The translations under genes were made by a program, and so were the position numbers. A DNA stretch of 64,000 nucleotides from Luzula sylvatica. Lineage: Eukaryota > Streptophyta > Magnoliopsida > Poales > Juncaceae. Below, piece after piece: positions 23,357 to 34,485 of the stretch. The notes below the pieces were generated by a model. It was given only the letters and a program-made list of their open reading frames with translations, made no database searches and was not told the DNA's origin. The DNA lies in contig OX326958.1 of the NCBI GenBank assembly GCA_946800325.1, positions 15,528,992 through 15,592,991 on the forward strand. The letters are read 5' to 3'. Numbering within the stretch: the stretch's first letter is position 1; the number at the start of each line of letters is the position of its first letter.

Positions 23357-26300
23357 CTAACAATATAGTTGCCATTGATGAGCAAGATCGTTGATAACAT
23401 TTGTAACGGGCACGTGCATTCGTCCTTTACGTTGAAAAATTCTATTATTACGTTCTCTCCATAGAGTCCAAATCGTAGCAAGCAATTTGATGTCCCACCT
23501 TGCGGCTTCTTCTTTTGTTCTTCGTGTCCTTTCGGACCACCAAAAGTCTTTAATGGAAGGTAAGTTGCGATTTGCGTTCGGGGCAATGTTTGTCCATACT
23601 TCCAAAGAGAATGGACAATATAGAAATAGGTGATCGGCCGTTTCTATTGGGCCCGCACATAACGCACAAGTCGGATCGTGAGGCCAACCTCGTTTAAGAA
23701 GATTCTCTGTCGTTAAAATTCGATTATTTAACGTTAACCAACCAAAGATACATACTTTCATGGGTGCCTTGATTTTGAAGATTTTTTGCGTCCACTCACA
23801 TGTAACTCCCGAGTGGGATAATGTAGAGTAAACCAGGGCCGTGGGGTACTTGGGCCCTTCGGCCAGGAGGGGAGATCGCGGGTTAGGATTTTGGTTGACA
23901 AATAGACCTCGTATTGAGTTGTAGAGTGAAATTAGTTTTTGGAGACCGTGTATGAAGTAAGATGCAAGATTGGTTGAAACCGTTGCTAATTCCAAGACAT
24001 TGTGGACATTGTAAATAGATTTTATCGTAACCGACCAATACACGTCTTTGTCAAAATCTAATTTGTAGAGACATTTAATTAAAAGGGCTCGGTTTTATTG
24101 CTCGAGATTTATTATTCCCAAACCTCCTTGTAATTGTGGTAAACATATTCGATCCCAATTAATCAAACATTGTCCTCCCGTCACCGTATCACTCCCTTTC
24201 CAAAAGAAAGCTCGTACTAGTCGGTTAATCTCTTGTAAGAATCCTTTTGGTAACGCGTATGTTTACATAACAAAGTTGGGGATCGCTCCTAGCACGGATT
24301 TGATTAAAGTCGTTCTTCCTCCTAGGGTTAAGAATCGATTCTTCCAATTATTAATCTTGCTTTTCATCCTATCCAACAAGGGTTGAAAAACTAGTTTCGT
24401 AGGTTTTTTATATGAGAGAGGTAGCCCTAAATATTTGATTGGTAATGATATTTTAGAACAATGCAAGATGTCTTCGAGACATGAGTGGAATTCATCGGGG
24501 ATTGCTATCGGCACGAAGCCACTTTTTTCCCAATTAATTTTCAATCTCGATATTTTAGAGAATAGGTCAATGACATGCATTATTATTCGGAGGTTTCTAG
24601 GGTTAGCTTCTATAAAGAATAATGTATCGTCCGCATATTGTAAAGTCGTCGGTGTAAATATTATTGGCGTTGTAAGTAATGAATTTACTTTGCTAATCAT
24701 AACTTGCAAAGCGTCAACTATGAGTGTAAATAGGAGTGGTGATAGCGGGTCTCCTTGTCGGAGATCCCTTTGATTGCTAAAGTAAGTTCCCCTTGTATCA
24801 TTTGTGTTTATAGAAGAGGAGGAGGTTATTAGGAGTGTGTTATTCCAATTAATCCATCTTAATGGGAATCCTCGCGCCGTCAAAAAAATTTCTAAAAAAT
24901 TCCACGAGACATTGTCAAAAGCCTTCTTGAAATCTAGTTTAAACATGATAGTAGGAATTTTTGTTTTGTGGTAGACGTTAAGCATCTCTCTCGATGTTAG
25001 ATAAAGTTCGTTAATAGTGCGGCCCTTTATAAAGGCGGCTTGACGACGGTTAACTAGTAGAGGCATATAAGGTTGTAATCGCATGGCTAGAATTTTGGTA
25101 ATTAGTTCGGTGGGGGTAGAAAGGATACTAATTGGTCTATAGTCACTAAGTGTTGATGCCCCGTCTTTGTTTGGTAGTAATTGGATGGTTGCTTTGTTTA
25201 GTTTGCGTAATTGTAACTTGTCTTCGTGGAAAAGGTTGATCATTTGGATTAAATCTTCTTATAGAAGCGGCCAAAATTTTTGGTAAAATTCACTCGGAAA
25301 ACCATCGGGGCCGCAACTTTTCCCTTTTTTTAAGGCATCGAGCGAGATTTTAATTTCCTCTTCTAGAAAGCTAGCCGCTAAAATGGTTAGATTTATAGTC
25401 GGATTCGGGCTATTGTATAGAAACCTCACTGATAACTCATAAAAAGGATCGTTTAAATGTACTAAATCAATCTTACAAGTTAATCCAAACAATTTATAAC
25501 AAATATTAATCATAGTGATAAGTATAGGTTCTTTCCAGGGAAATTTTGCGTATAATTGAATTTTTAATTCAAGAATTATTTCTATTGATCCAGAGACTAT
25601 AAAATTTTGTCACAATCAATATCTAAACATCACAAAGCTCTGGTCAAAATTTCACTCTCAGTTACACACTTTTCGAATTTATGCAGTTTATTAATCACAA
25701 GGGTATTTTAGGCATTAAATATTTTTCACAAAATTGTAGATCTCAAATCAAGATTTGAAATTTTTCACAAAGATTCAAAATTTAATACTGAGAGAGGAGA
25801 CAGTAGAATTTCACTGTTTTGAATTATGAGGAAAAAGTAATCATCAAATTAGAATCAGGTCCCTGGAAGATCACGAAAAAGTCCAAAAAGTTTTGATGTT
25901 GAGTAGCAGTTTTCAAAAATTCATATCAAATTGAAAATCAATCAAAAAGTGCTCAACCAAAATTCTAATTTCAGATTAATCAGATATAGAAATGCAAAGT
26001 TTTGAGTAATTTTACTAATTTTAATCAGATATAGAAATCATTTAATAAACAGGGACAAAAAGATCCAGAACTGGATTTTTACTAATTTTACACTTTAGTC
26101 CCTAACACATAGTTTTTGTAAAATCCATAACAAATAGGAAATTGAAGAGAATTGTTTTATTCAAGAAGTATAATAAACTAGAGATTTAGATATAAACAGT
26201 GATATCAATAAAAGAGTATTTTTGATATTTTATCTGATTCAAACAGATCTAACAATTCAGCACAAAATTTTGAGTATTTCACAAGGTAAAAATAGGACAA

Positions 26301-28253
26301 ATTCTACTAAAATTCTACAAAAATTCCACAAACTATATTTCACAGTATATAACAAGTTCACAAAGATATTTCAATCAGATCTCCTTAATTCCTAATCAAA
26401 GAAATAAAAAAGAGTGGAAAAATACCCAAAAAAGGAGAATTCGAGTCCAAGAACGGATCTTGGCGAGGTCCTCGAGCCTTCGCGCCTTGAGAGGAAGTGA
26501 GAGAAAGAGGAGAACAATCTTGCTTCGATTCGGAGAAGGTGGAGAGAGGAAAATCTCCTCGGAACGGCCTCGAAAACCGTGCTAAGACATGGTTCCTTGA
26601 CGAAAATGGCTCAACGATGAGCTAGAAGGAGCTTCGAAGCTCTAACAATGAAGGGGAAGAGGCTAAGACCTTACCTTCCCCAAAAAATAGAGTGGATTGA
26701 CCAATGAGGACCAATGGTGAGAGAGAGAGAGTGGTCATTGATACCTTTTATAGGAGATGGAGGTTGCTACAGGACAGAGCTCGAGTTTCAACTTGCATGG
26801 TTAGGGAGAGTAAGTTGCAATGAATCCAACGCTCGAAACCGCATCCTATTTGGACATCGGACGGCCGAGAAAACTTGAAAACACACTCCAAAATATCTCC
26901 AAATAAATTCAGATTAAATCTCTTTTAATTGATCAGAAATTATCAAAAAGCCTTGTCTTCATCTCCGGTTAAAGCAGAATGGAGGGGTCGGCCCATTTTT
27001 TCTGCATTATCTCCTTCTTTGGGCCTGTAATGGATCCGTCCAGTGACAGAAGAAATGGAGATGAGTTATTTTCCGTATAAAACAAAAGTCGGTTAAGCTT
27101 TTATACATCTCCGGATTTTCTGTAAACGAGATTGTACAACCGATCGTGCAATGCGTTGCACTCAGAGGAGAAAGGGTTATACATCGCGGATTACATGATC
27201 TGCCTACCACAGATAATTGAACCGACATAGTTCCTCCTCAACCATTGGCTGTCAGTAATCATTAAGCAATCATTAAAGCACTTTTCGTTATTCAACGACG
27301 CTGGATTTGCTGCTTGGTCTATCGTGTAGTCTTCAGTGTAATGGGTCAGTTTATGCAAAAATAAATGACTCGCTGTACACGGCTCACAGGGGAGCGGTTC
27401 GTGCGAGATCTGACGCTTGTCTGATGCGTTTACTGTGCTGTCAGGAATCTGCTGTGGTTGGTTATGTGCAATCTTTCGTGTGACGGGTTTAAGGAGAAGG
27501 GATTTTCCACTCGCTACATGAATCGCTACAAAAACTTTGACCTGACATGCTTGGCGTTTTCTGTATGGAATCTTGTGCGTGTTTCCGAGAAGTGGTTCAG
27601 TGGAGAGAATAATTCTGACTCGTTTCAAGGGTTATGATAAATCACTTCATGGAGTTTGTCCTTGGTGTAACGAGTCACTTTTGACCCGTTTGAAGTCAAA
27701 GCTCGATTTCTCTCTCATGCTTCCGTCAAATATCGTCATATGATATATCAAATCGATCGGCACGACGAGACGAATCCATATACAGTCCTGGAAATACGAG
27801 GTGTTATTGTCTCCGAGTCTTAGCCAATTTAGTGACGTTCGTTGTTGCCACTTCACTTTCTTTATGTTAATCAAGTCGCGCAATTTCTCTCGGATTTTAA
27901 TTCTTAGTTGGAACTCCGTGTCTTTTAACACTCTTATTTCCTCAACTTTATCTAGGAATGTAAGAACATTCTTACAAATATCTATAGTTTTGTTAGGCGT
28001 TTTAAATTTCTCCTTGGACCAAATTGTAAGTGCTTTTTTGGTGGATTGTAATTTTCGAGTGAATTGCTCGGTGAGATCCTCTACCAAATGGGGCGGTTGT
28101 AGCCACTCATGAAGTACCACTTGCGTGATTTCCTCATATTTCAACCAAAAACGCTCAAATTTGAAATGATAAGGTGCCCTAGCTTTACTTTTTATATTTA
28201 ATTTAAGAGGCATATGGTCGGAAGTTGTATTCAGTAGATCCTCTAGAAGTAAG
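23357..28253 (-). pseudogene. LINE ORF2 relic (endonuclease end, RT, zf-RVT)
   Basis: In order on the minus strand: the endonuclease C-terminus SDHMPL and a linker with RTSLNWLRLGD (28253-27690); GKSCGPDGFPSEFYQKFWPLL (25513-25259); an RT block with RPISILSTP, KLDFKKAFDNVSWNF, RQGDPLSPLLF and YADD (25243-24263); and zf-RVT with CALCAGPIETADHLFLYC (24043-23357). In-frame stops near 24262 and 24090, a break near 25250 and the foreign insertion make it non-functional. The RT core itself is complete. Confidence 0.88.
25555..27680 (-). mobile_element. Probable solo LTR inserted in the LINE
   Basis: About 2.1 kb interrupts the LINE between its linker and PDGF segment and has no LINE similarity. 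On the minus strand it has a good TATA box (TATAAAAGG, plus coordinates 26744-26752) with GC-richer sequence downstream and a long AT-rich tail, resembling U3-R-U5 of a large LTR. No coding domain is seen. The exact ends and target-site duplication were not resolved, so 'solo LTR' is an inference. Confidence 0.45.
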
Positions 28254-28425
28254 ATCTATTGTTTTTACTAAAATCATGGACAGAAATAACATATATATGT
28301 AAGTGAAGAAGAAGAACTTGCCATCTTTAGGTCCATTAATGACTGATTTACTGACTTGCATTGCTCTGTGGATCTCTATTTAATGGGTCGCAGAAGGTTT
28401 GGTCTAGCCACTTGCAATTTTTTTG
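28254..28425 (-). pseudogene. Duplicate of cyclase promoter / 5' UTR region
   Basis: The sequence aligns with 20528-20700 upstream of the intact cyclase. Shared strings include AATCATGG, AGAACTTGCCA-like, GCTCTNTNGATCT, TTTAATGRGTCG, GGTTTGTCTAGC-like and ACTTGCAA. Together with 22973-23168 it rebuilds one contiguous promoter-exon-1 duplicate, split by the LINE. Confidence 0.8.
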
Positions 28426-28754
28426 CAATCACCTTTTAAACACAACCAAATGATAAATAGGGATTTAAATATTTACTCATTTAAAAACTCGAAAATTATT
28501 ATTTAATCTTCCAAAATTAAAAGTATCGATACGTGTTTCTGCACCATAGTGGAACGAGAGAGAATATCTATCGGAACGTGCAAGGGAAAAATGTGGAGTC
28601 GGTTTTTACCTGTGGCCTTCAGACCCTAGTAGAAAAACTCCTTGATGGTATTATCCTACCGTCCATACATGGGGATGATGGTGTGAGATGTGCCTTGAGA
28701 ATGAACGGGAGGGAAGTTGGTTCAGTTCTCCGTGCAATTTCTTAATACGAAATA
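28426..28754. other. Unassigned intergenic sequence
   Basis: A 70-codon open stretch (28533-28745, plus) with no recognisable domain is present. Nothing supports it as a real gene. It ends directly at the MITE target-site duplication. Confidence 0.4.
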
Positions 28755-28925
28755 GAGTAATTGTACGTAACATGTTCTCGTCGCATGATTGGCAGCAGGA
28801 TGTTGATTTTACGTTAGATATTGCGTCCACACCATATAGTTAGTTCAGCTTGTTTCAATCCAAATCTCACACCTCATCATCCTGCTACCAATCCTACAGC
28901 GAGAGCATGTTGCGTAGAATTACTC
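28755..28925. mobile_element. MULE-like MITE, 171 bp, 10-bp TSD
   Basis: Terminal inverted repeats of about 50 bp (GAGTAATTGTACGTAACATG at left; the right end ends GTAGAATTACTC) enclose about 70 bp. The direct repeat ATACGAAATA flanks it exactly (28745-28754 and 28926-28935). A TSD of 9-10 bp fits Mutator-like elements. The TIR start GAGTAAT is shared with the element at 61863. Confidence 0.85.
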
Positions 28926-29405
28926 ATACGAAATATGATGTTTTGTTTTAAAAATAAAAGAACAATAACAGAAAAGAGATAATTGAAACATGACACATTT
29001 TTGTTGAAAAGATCAAAGGAACACAATAGCCGTTATTCCTTTATATAGTAATCCTTTATATCGAAGAGCTTATATGGTAATCCTTTATATCGTAGAGCGT
29101 GAATATTAGATCAACAAACATTTTGCATTATAAAACACTTACAATGCAAGAAAATAATACAACATAAATTATACTAAATAACCTATAATGATTTCTTCCA
29201 TCATTACTAGATGTGTTGTTCAATGATTGAATAATGAAATAATTCATATTATTATATTCATAACAGTCAAGTGCGTCGTTTTGAAGGCTTATTATACATA
29301 CAACATCATTTAATTTTTTTAATTTATACTTATATACATGTATACAATTTAAATTTTTAGAAAGTTAATTGTGTCGTTTCGAATACTCGAATACTCTTTT
29401 ACATA

Positions 29406-29728
29406 AGGTATGCAAACAATTCGGTTTTTCCAAAACCGAAACAAGCCAGTCAATTCGGTTTTGATAGATTTTTCGATTTATTTGGATTGATTTAGTTGAA
29501 AAATTGAAATTATTCCGTTCGTTCGGTTAAGTTTAGTTTTAGTGTTTTGAAAACCGGTCTAAACCAACTGGATTATGTTCATTTTTAAAATCGGTTGAAC
29601 TGGAAAAAAAGAATTTATTTGGTTTGGTTTTAAATAAGTCCAATAATTAATTTTGGTAACTTCATTTAAAATCGATTTGGTCTTATTTTATTCGGTTAAA
29701 CTAAAACAACCAAATATATACCCCTATT
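29406..29728. mobile_element. MITE-like repeat with AACCGAA/TTCGGTT segments
   Basis: Many alternating TTCGGTTTT and AACCGAAC-like blocks occur, with ends resembling AGGTATGC at left and the complement AGGGGTATA at right. The direct repeat TTTTACATAA occurs on both sides (29397-29406 and 29728-29737). It resembles common plant hAT-type MITEs. The exact termini are uncertain. Confidence 0.5.
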
Positions 29729-29768
29729 TTTACATAAATAAATAAAAAATGATAAAAACAATAACAAA

Positions 29769-29772
<4 letters not shown>

Positions 29773-29840
<68 letters not shown>
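29773..29840. repeat. TA microsatellite, left block
   Basis: About 33 TA units abut the foldback element at 29841. A second block continues on its other side at 30049-30101. Confidence 0.95.
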
Positions 29841-29844
<4 letters not shown>

Positions 29845-30044
29845 GAGGCTAACCTACTTAATTAAGTACCAAAGATTTGATACTTAATATTTTTTAACCA
29901 TTGTATTTGCATTGAGATTTGTGCATTTAATGATGTGCACAAAAATTCATTATCATCATAAAAAAACACAAATCTCAATGAAAATTCAATGGTTAAAAAA
30001 CATTAAGTACCAAATCATTGGTACTTAATTAAGTATGTTAGTCT

Positions 30045-30048
<4 letters not shown>
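29841..30048. mobile_element. Foldback MITE inside a TA microsatellite
   Basis: 208 bp are almost wholly an inverted repeat with arms of about 95 bp: left AAGGGAGGCTAACCTACTTA; the right arm's complement starts AAGGAGACTAACATACTTA. The loop is about 15 bp, with no coding capacity. Both ends meet runs of TA, fitting a TA target. The family (Stowaway-like or other TA-specific) is inferred. Confidence 0.8.

Positions 30049-30101
<53 letters not shown>
30049..30101. repeat. TA microsatellite, right block
   Basis: About 26 TA units immediately follow the foldback MITE and mirror the left block. Confidence 0.95.
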
Positions 30102-30106
<5 letters not shown>

Positions 30107-30788
30107 AGTCAATAATAGCATGTCAAGTCAAATAAATTATGATAAAGTTAGTACAAATAATCTACATACATATTTATTTTCAAATAAATATTTTAGTAGC
30201 GCCTCTAGTTTTTTTTATTTACTTTTAAGTATTATACAATATTGTTTTTATACACTTTTTAACGCCATTCCAATACTATATAAATAACTGTAAAAATAGG
30301 GGTATGTACTTTTTAGATTATTCTTATTTTTTTATTAAAATTTGCATATAAATAACTGTAAATTTTCTTTGTTTTAAATACTCTAAATTTCAAATATTTT
30401 ACACATTTTTTGCAGTAAATAATAAATAAAAAATTACATAAGGTTATATAAGAAAATGAACGGTTACTATTGACGTTGACAGACGACATTTGGGCTTGTT
30501 TTGTATTTCACAAACATGGGGCCCACTAAAATGAATGAATGTTAAACAGACGGACGACTATTGAAGGGGGACCATGTCATAATTGAAGATTTTTTTTTTG
30601 AAGGGAGCGTATAAGAATTGAAAATTCAAAAAATTCACTGTTGAAAATTAAATATTAGAAAATTTTCACTATTATGAAATTCACTATTGAAGATTAACAA
30701 ACAATTAAAAATGACAGATTGACTATTAGAGATTTAATTTATCGCAAAAGTTAGGAGTTATTGTCACCTGATAGAATTAAATCTTATA
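30102..30788. other. AT-rich intergenic DNA
   Basis: No gene or clear element is seen. The short string ATAAATAACTGTAAA recurs near 30281 and 30350. Confidence 0.5.
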
Positions 30789-30801
30789 AAGAGTGCTTCA
30801 C

Positions 30802-31100
30802 GGCAGGGCGGATCCAGGATGAGTTTATGGGTGTGTGGCGGATCCAGGATGAGTTTAAGGGGGGCCGAACAGAAAAAAATTCAAAATATGTTGCTTGATG
30901 GTTTCGAACTTGAGACATCTCACTTCCAAAACACACACTTCACCATTACAACACTCCAATTTTTGTGAAATATAAACAAATTGAACATAATTATTGTTTT
31001 AAAAACGACAAAATCCTCATTTTCTATAGATAATAAATATGTTTTCGATTTCATGGGGGGGGGGGGGGGGGGGGGGGAGGAGGAGAACGGCTTTGGAATT
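30802..31100. mobile_element. hAT-like non-autonomous fragment with long G run
   Basis: It begins with a tandemly duplicated GGCGGATCCAGGATGAGTTT, which resembles the complement of the hAT-like end at 11600. It contains a tRNA-like stretch on the minus strand (about 30893-30962) with a B-box-like GTTCGAAACC, then a run of more than 20 Gs (about 31057-31078). The 13-base AAGAGTGCTTCAC flanks it (30789-30801 and 31101-31113). No matching right terminal repeat was found. Confidence 0.45.
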
Positions 31101-31376
31101 AAGAGTGCTTCACAGAAGGCTGATGGCGACGCGGAGAGAGAACGGCGATGCACGCGCTGGGCGCAGCTGCTGCAGCAGTAAGCAGTGTTTATTTCGGCAA
31201 TTCTAGGGCTAGGGTTTTTCTCAATTTACAGGAATGAATTCGGACCTAATATTTCATAACGGGTCCGTGTGCATTAAAATTTGATCCGAGATTATGATGT
31301 TGGGCTGAAAAGCAGTCCAATTTCCCAATATGTTAAATAAATGCTGAAAATAAATAGATATTTTAATACATGCTTA
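31101..31376. other. Intergenic sequence with GC-rich start
   Basis: No gene is recognised. A short GC-rich open stretch (31081-31181) lacks known domains. Confidence 0.4.
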
Positions 31377-31890
31377 TGTTGGGTACCGACGTCGCTACCG
31401 AGTCCCGCACAGCGAATTGTGGGGTCCGATCCGTGCCGATCCCGAGGACCACGTCGTCGACCCGAAAGTACGAATCATAATTATGTAACTACAAATATAC
31501 AACTCATATATATATATAGTGTCATACCACGTGAAATTGATCATGGAGAAGGGTTGCCACGCGCTTGTAGTTGCTCTTCTCGCTGCTCCGATCCTCGGTA
31601 ACACGTGCGTCCCATTCCTGCACGATTCGACACCTTCGACGGAACGGATCTAATCCGGTTTATCCTCGACCTTGCTCTCACTTGATCACAATAGAGGATT
31701 TCAGATGAAATCCCTCTACTCGTATCCAAATCGAGCCTTGTCTTTCGGTTACGCGCGATTACCCTAAAATCGCCGTAAACTTGCTTGATTATTCAATCCC
31801 TCATGGTGTTATTCTCTCGTCTTTTACTTGTCTCACAAGCATAATTCTTCCATTCTCATGCATATATGGAATGCTTAAAGAGAGAGAAAG

Positions 31891-32979
31891 TGAAGAAAAT
31901 ACAGTTTTGGATCAATGGTAAAATGGTACGTATAATGACAAACAAACGCACGCGTTCATGGACATAAATAATGTGTATATTAGATGCACATATGTATATT
32001 GGATATACATAATTAAATTGATAAGAAACGGATTTATTAAGAAAACCAGAAAATTCAGTTTAAACAGTTTTAGTAAAACTGGCATAACTTTCAGATAACA
32101 ACTCAAATTGGAATGGGCCAAATTTGGTTGGTTATATAATAAGATTGTCTAGAACTTTCATGACAAAATTATTTTATTTGAGTGATTTATCATTTTCGTT
32201 TTAATGGAATATCGAATGGATACGACAGTTTGACATACATTTGTAAAACCGTCATAACTTCCGCATCCGAACTACAATTGGACTGGGCCAAATTGGATTG
32301 GAAAGATAATACGATTATCTACAACTTTCGTGAAGGTTTGAAGTCGGTTGGAACGATTCAACAATTTCGTTTCAACATAATACTGGAAGTGTACATGCAG
32401 TTCTATGTTTCAAAAGGTGCATAATAGGTATACATACATTTTGGCCCATCATTATACTATGTAGTATATATATGATGTTTCTCTCATCTATAATAACTTA
32501 ATCCTGAATCTAATTCTATCCAGAAATTAAAGACATACCTGTTCAATTATTGAATAAATGTGAACACAAGTGAGAGAGAGGGAAAGGGAGAAAAAACGTT
32601 TTTCTCCATTAGAGAATTCAATCGGATCAATCAAGTTCGTCGGTGCATCGTCTAGACAGGTATATCCGTGACCGAGGTTCTACGACTCACGGTGGATACG
32701 GGTAGATGAGTACGCGATTTGTGGCTCTTCGATTGTGATCAAACCGGAGACGTTATTGGAGTCGAAACGATGGGAAACGTGTGGTATGCGACGCACAAGC
32801 GAGTCACCAACGACACCGGAGAAGAGAAGAGAAGGACGTGAGTGATCAATTTCACGCCCGTAATCATCTATCCTTCTATGCATTGTGTCCTCAAAGTCGT
32901 GGAGAGATTTCGGATTTTGGGAACCGGATCGAGCCTTCATATCCGCTGCGCGAGCCCCGGGTCAGATCGATTCCCAACA
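31891..32979 (+). mobile_element. Solo LTR of a Copia-3-related family
   Basis: It starts TGAAGAAAATACAG and ends TTCCCAACA. It parallels the Copia-3 LTR throughout (start, GTGCATCGTCTAG, CTCACGGTGGATAC, GATCAATTTCACG, CCGCTGCGCG) but is clearly divergent. The flanks GAAAG and AAAAG match at four of five positions, consistent with an old 5-bp duplication. No internal region follows, as expected after LTR-LTR recombination. Confidence 0.75.
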
Positions 32980-33234
32980 AAAAGAGCAGATCAATATCTT
33001 ATATTAACCCCATAATTAATGGAGGATTGATGAGTATAAAGAAAGCTGCCAATCCAGAATTTCATGACGCACCAAATGGTGCGTCGGGACGGACGTGTCA
33101 TGGTTACTGAAAACAAATGTGACTCTTGTGCTCCGTCATGACGCACAAACCAGTGCGTCATGACGCTCCTATACCTTCAGACGAGACTGCAAAGAAAACA
33201 CCTTTGCTCCGTCATGATGAACCAACCAGTTCGT

Positions 33235-34234
33235 TGAAGGAAATACAGTTTCAGGATCAACCGTAAAAGTGTACACAAGGATAAACGAATGTAGTCGTAC
33301 ATTCGTGGCCATAACTGTCAGTGGGAAAATCCGATTTGAATGATTCAAATTGGGTTATATAGATAATTATATTATCTATAACCTTCATGTAGAAATATAT
33401 TTCATATGAACGAAGTATTAGTGTCGTTTATGTGAAATACCGAAAGGGTGCAACAGTATGACATACAGTTAGTAAAACAGTCATAACTGTTGCATACGAA
33501 CTCCAATTGGGCTGGGCTAAATTGGGTTGTGTAAATAATTAGATTATCTACAACTTTCATGTTGGGTGATTTTCTGTCTGAGAAATTTATCAATTTCGAA
33601 ATGACAGAATACTGATCAGGTTCATGCAGTTTTCTGTGTGAGAGGGTGTATATTGGATATACATGCCTTTTGGCTAATCCTGATCCTATTAGGTATAAAT
33701 AGGATACTTTCTCTCTCATCCAAATCAGTTGAATCATTCTAAGCAAGTGATTATTCTGCCCAATATACACAAGAAAAGAGCAAATTCAGATTTGATCTTT
33801 AGTGAGTGCAAGGGTGCGAAGAGAGAGAAATCGAGAAAGGAGTTTCTCGAGTAATAGAGAATCGATTAGATCGAGCAAGTTCGCCGGTGCATCGTCTAGG
33901 CAGGTGCATCCGCGACCGACGTCTTGCGACTCACGGTGGATACAAGTAGAGGAGCGACAATTGTGGCTCTTGGATTGTGATCGACTCAAGGAGTGAGAAG
34001 ACGGTCAACGAACGGTGAAAGACGCGTGGTATGGGACGCGCGGATTGTCACCAACGTGACAGGAGATAGAAGGCGGCGATCAACCCTTCGTGCGTGATCA
34101 ATTTCACGCTGGTATAGATCTATCCTTCTATTCGCATCGTACCCTCGAAGTCATGGCGTGATCTCGGGAATCGGGGAATCGGACCGGGCCTTCATTCCGC
34201 TGCGCGGGCCCGGGGTCGAGGATATTCCCCATCA
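33235..34234 (+). repeat. Copia-3 5' LTR
   Basis: Begins TGAAGGAAATACAG and ends CCCCATCA. A TATA box (TATAAATAGG) starts at about 33694. The conserved U5 part includes GATCAATTTCACGC and CCGCTGCGCGGG, shared with the other Copia LTRs here. Confidence 0.95.
33694..33703 (+). promoter_or_regulatory. TATA box of Copia-3 LTR
   Basis: TATAAATAGG lies about 460 bases into the 5' LTR. The identical copy in the 3' LTR is at about 51788. Confidence 0.7.
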
Positions 34235-34235
34235 G

Positions 34236-34247
34236 TGGTATCAGAGC
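34236..34247 (+). other. Copia-3 primer binding site
   Basis: TGGTATCAGAGC, complementary to the 3' end of initiator methionine tRNA, one base after the LTR end. Confidence 0.92.
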
Positions 34248-34485
34248 GATCGCCATCGATTCGAGGGTCGAATCATAGTCGTATATTAGATATACGCACG
34301 GGTTATCAAAGTTCGTACCCGTTTGCATGATGTTACATATTTAGAATGTCAAATTCCATTAAAATCACAAGTGAAATTCGCTAGAGATCGATCAATAGTT
34401 GATTGAGAGTATCTAGGAATAATCGTGAAAAGGTTTCATGATTGATCGTTTTGGAAACGAGCGAAAACAGCAGTTCAAAAATCGC

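Larger units (their letters stand above)
23169..28253 (-). mobile_element. 5'-truncated L1-type LINE inserted in the cyclase duplicate
   Basis: A minus-strand LINE is flanked by the direct repeat ATCTATTG (23161-23168 and 28254-28261), a clear target-site duplication. Its 3' end is the T-rich run at 23169-23184 followed by GGAAAGGCAAGCGCGATACG, which is shared with the LINE copy at 57148. Its 5' end falls inside the endonuclease domain (first residues end with SDHMPL), the usual 5' truncation. An unrelated insertion (about 25555-27680) interrupts it. Confidence 0.88.

Noticed and set aside
28533..28745. 70-codon plus-strand frame as a small gene
   Set aside because: No homology recognisable, no promoter or start context, and it borders the MITE target duplication.
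31057..31078. Long G run as a biological signal
   Set aside because: Homopolymer in a hAT-like fragment. Its length is unreliable in assemblies and no function can be argued.
31081..31601. Plus-strand frames at 30981-31181 and 31341-31601
   Set aside because: The first spans a poly-G run. The second is antisense to the family B LTR end.
33402..33770. 122-codon minus-strand open frame repeated at 51496-51864
   Set aside because: Both lie inside the two identical-length Copia-3 LTRs. The frame is a by-product of LTR sequence, with no known domain.
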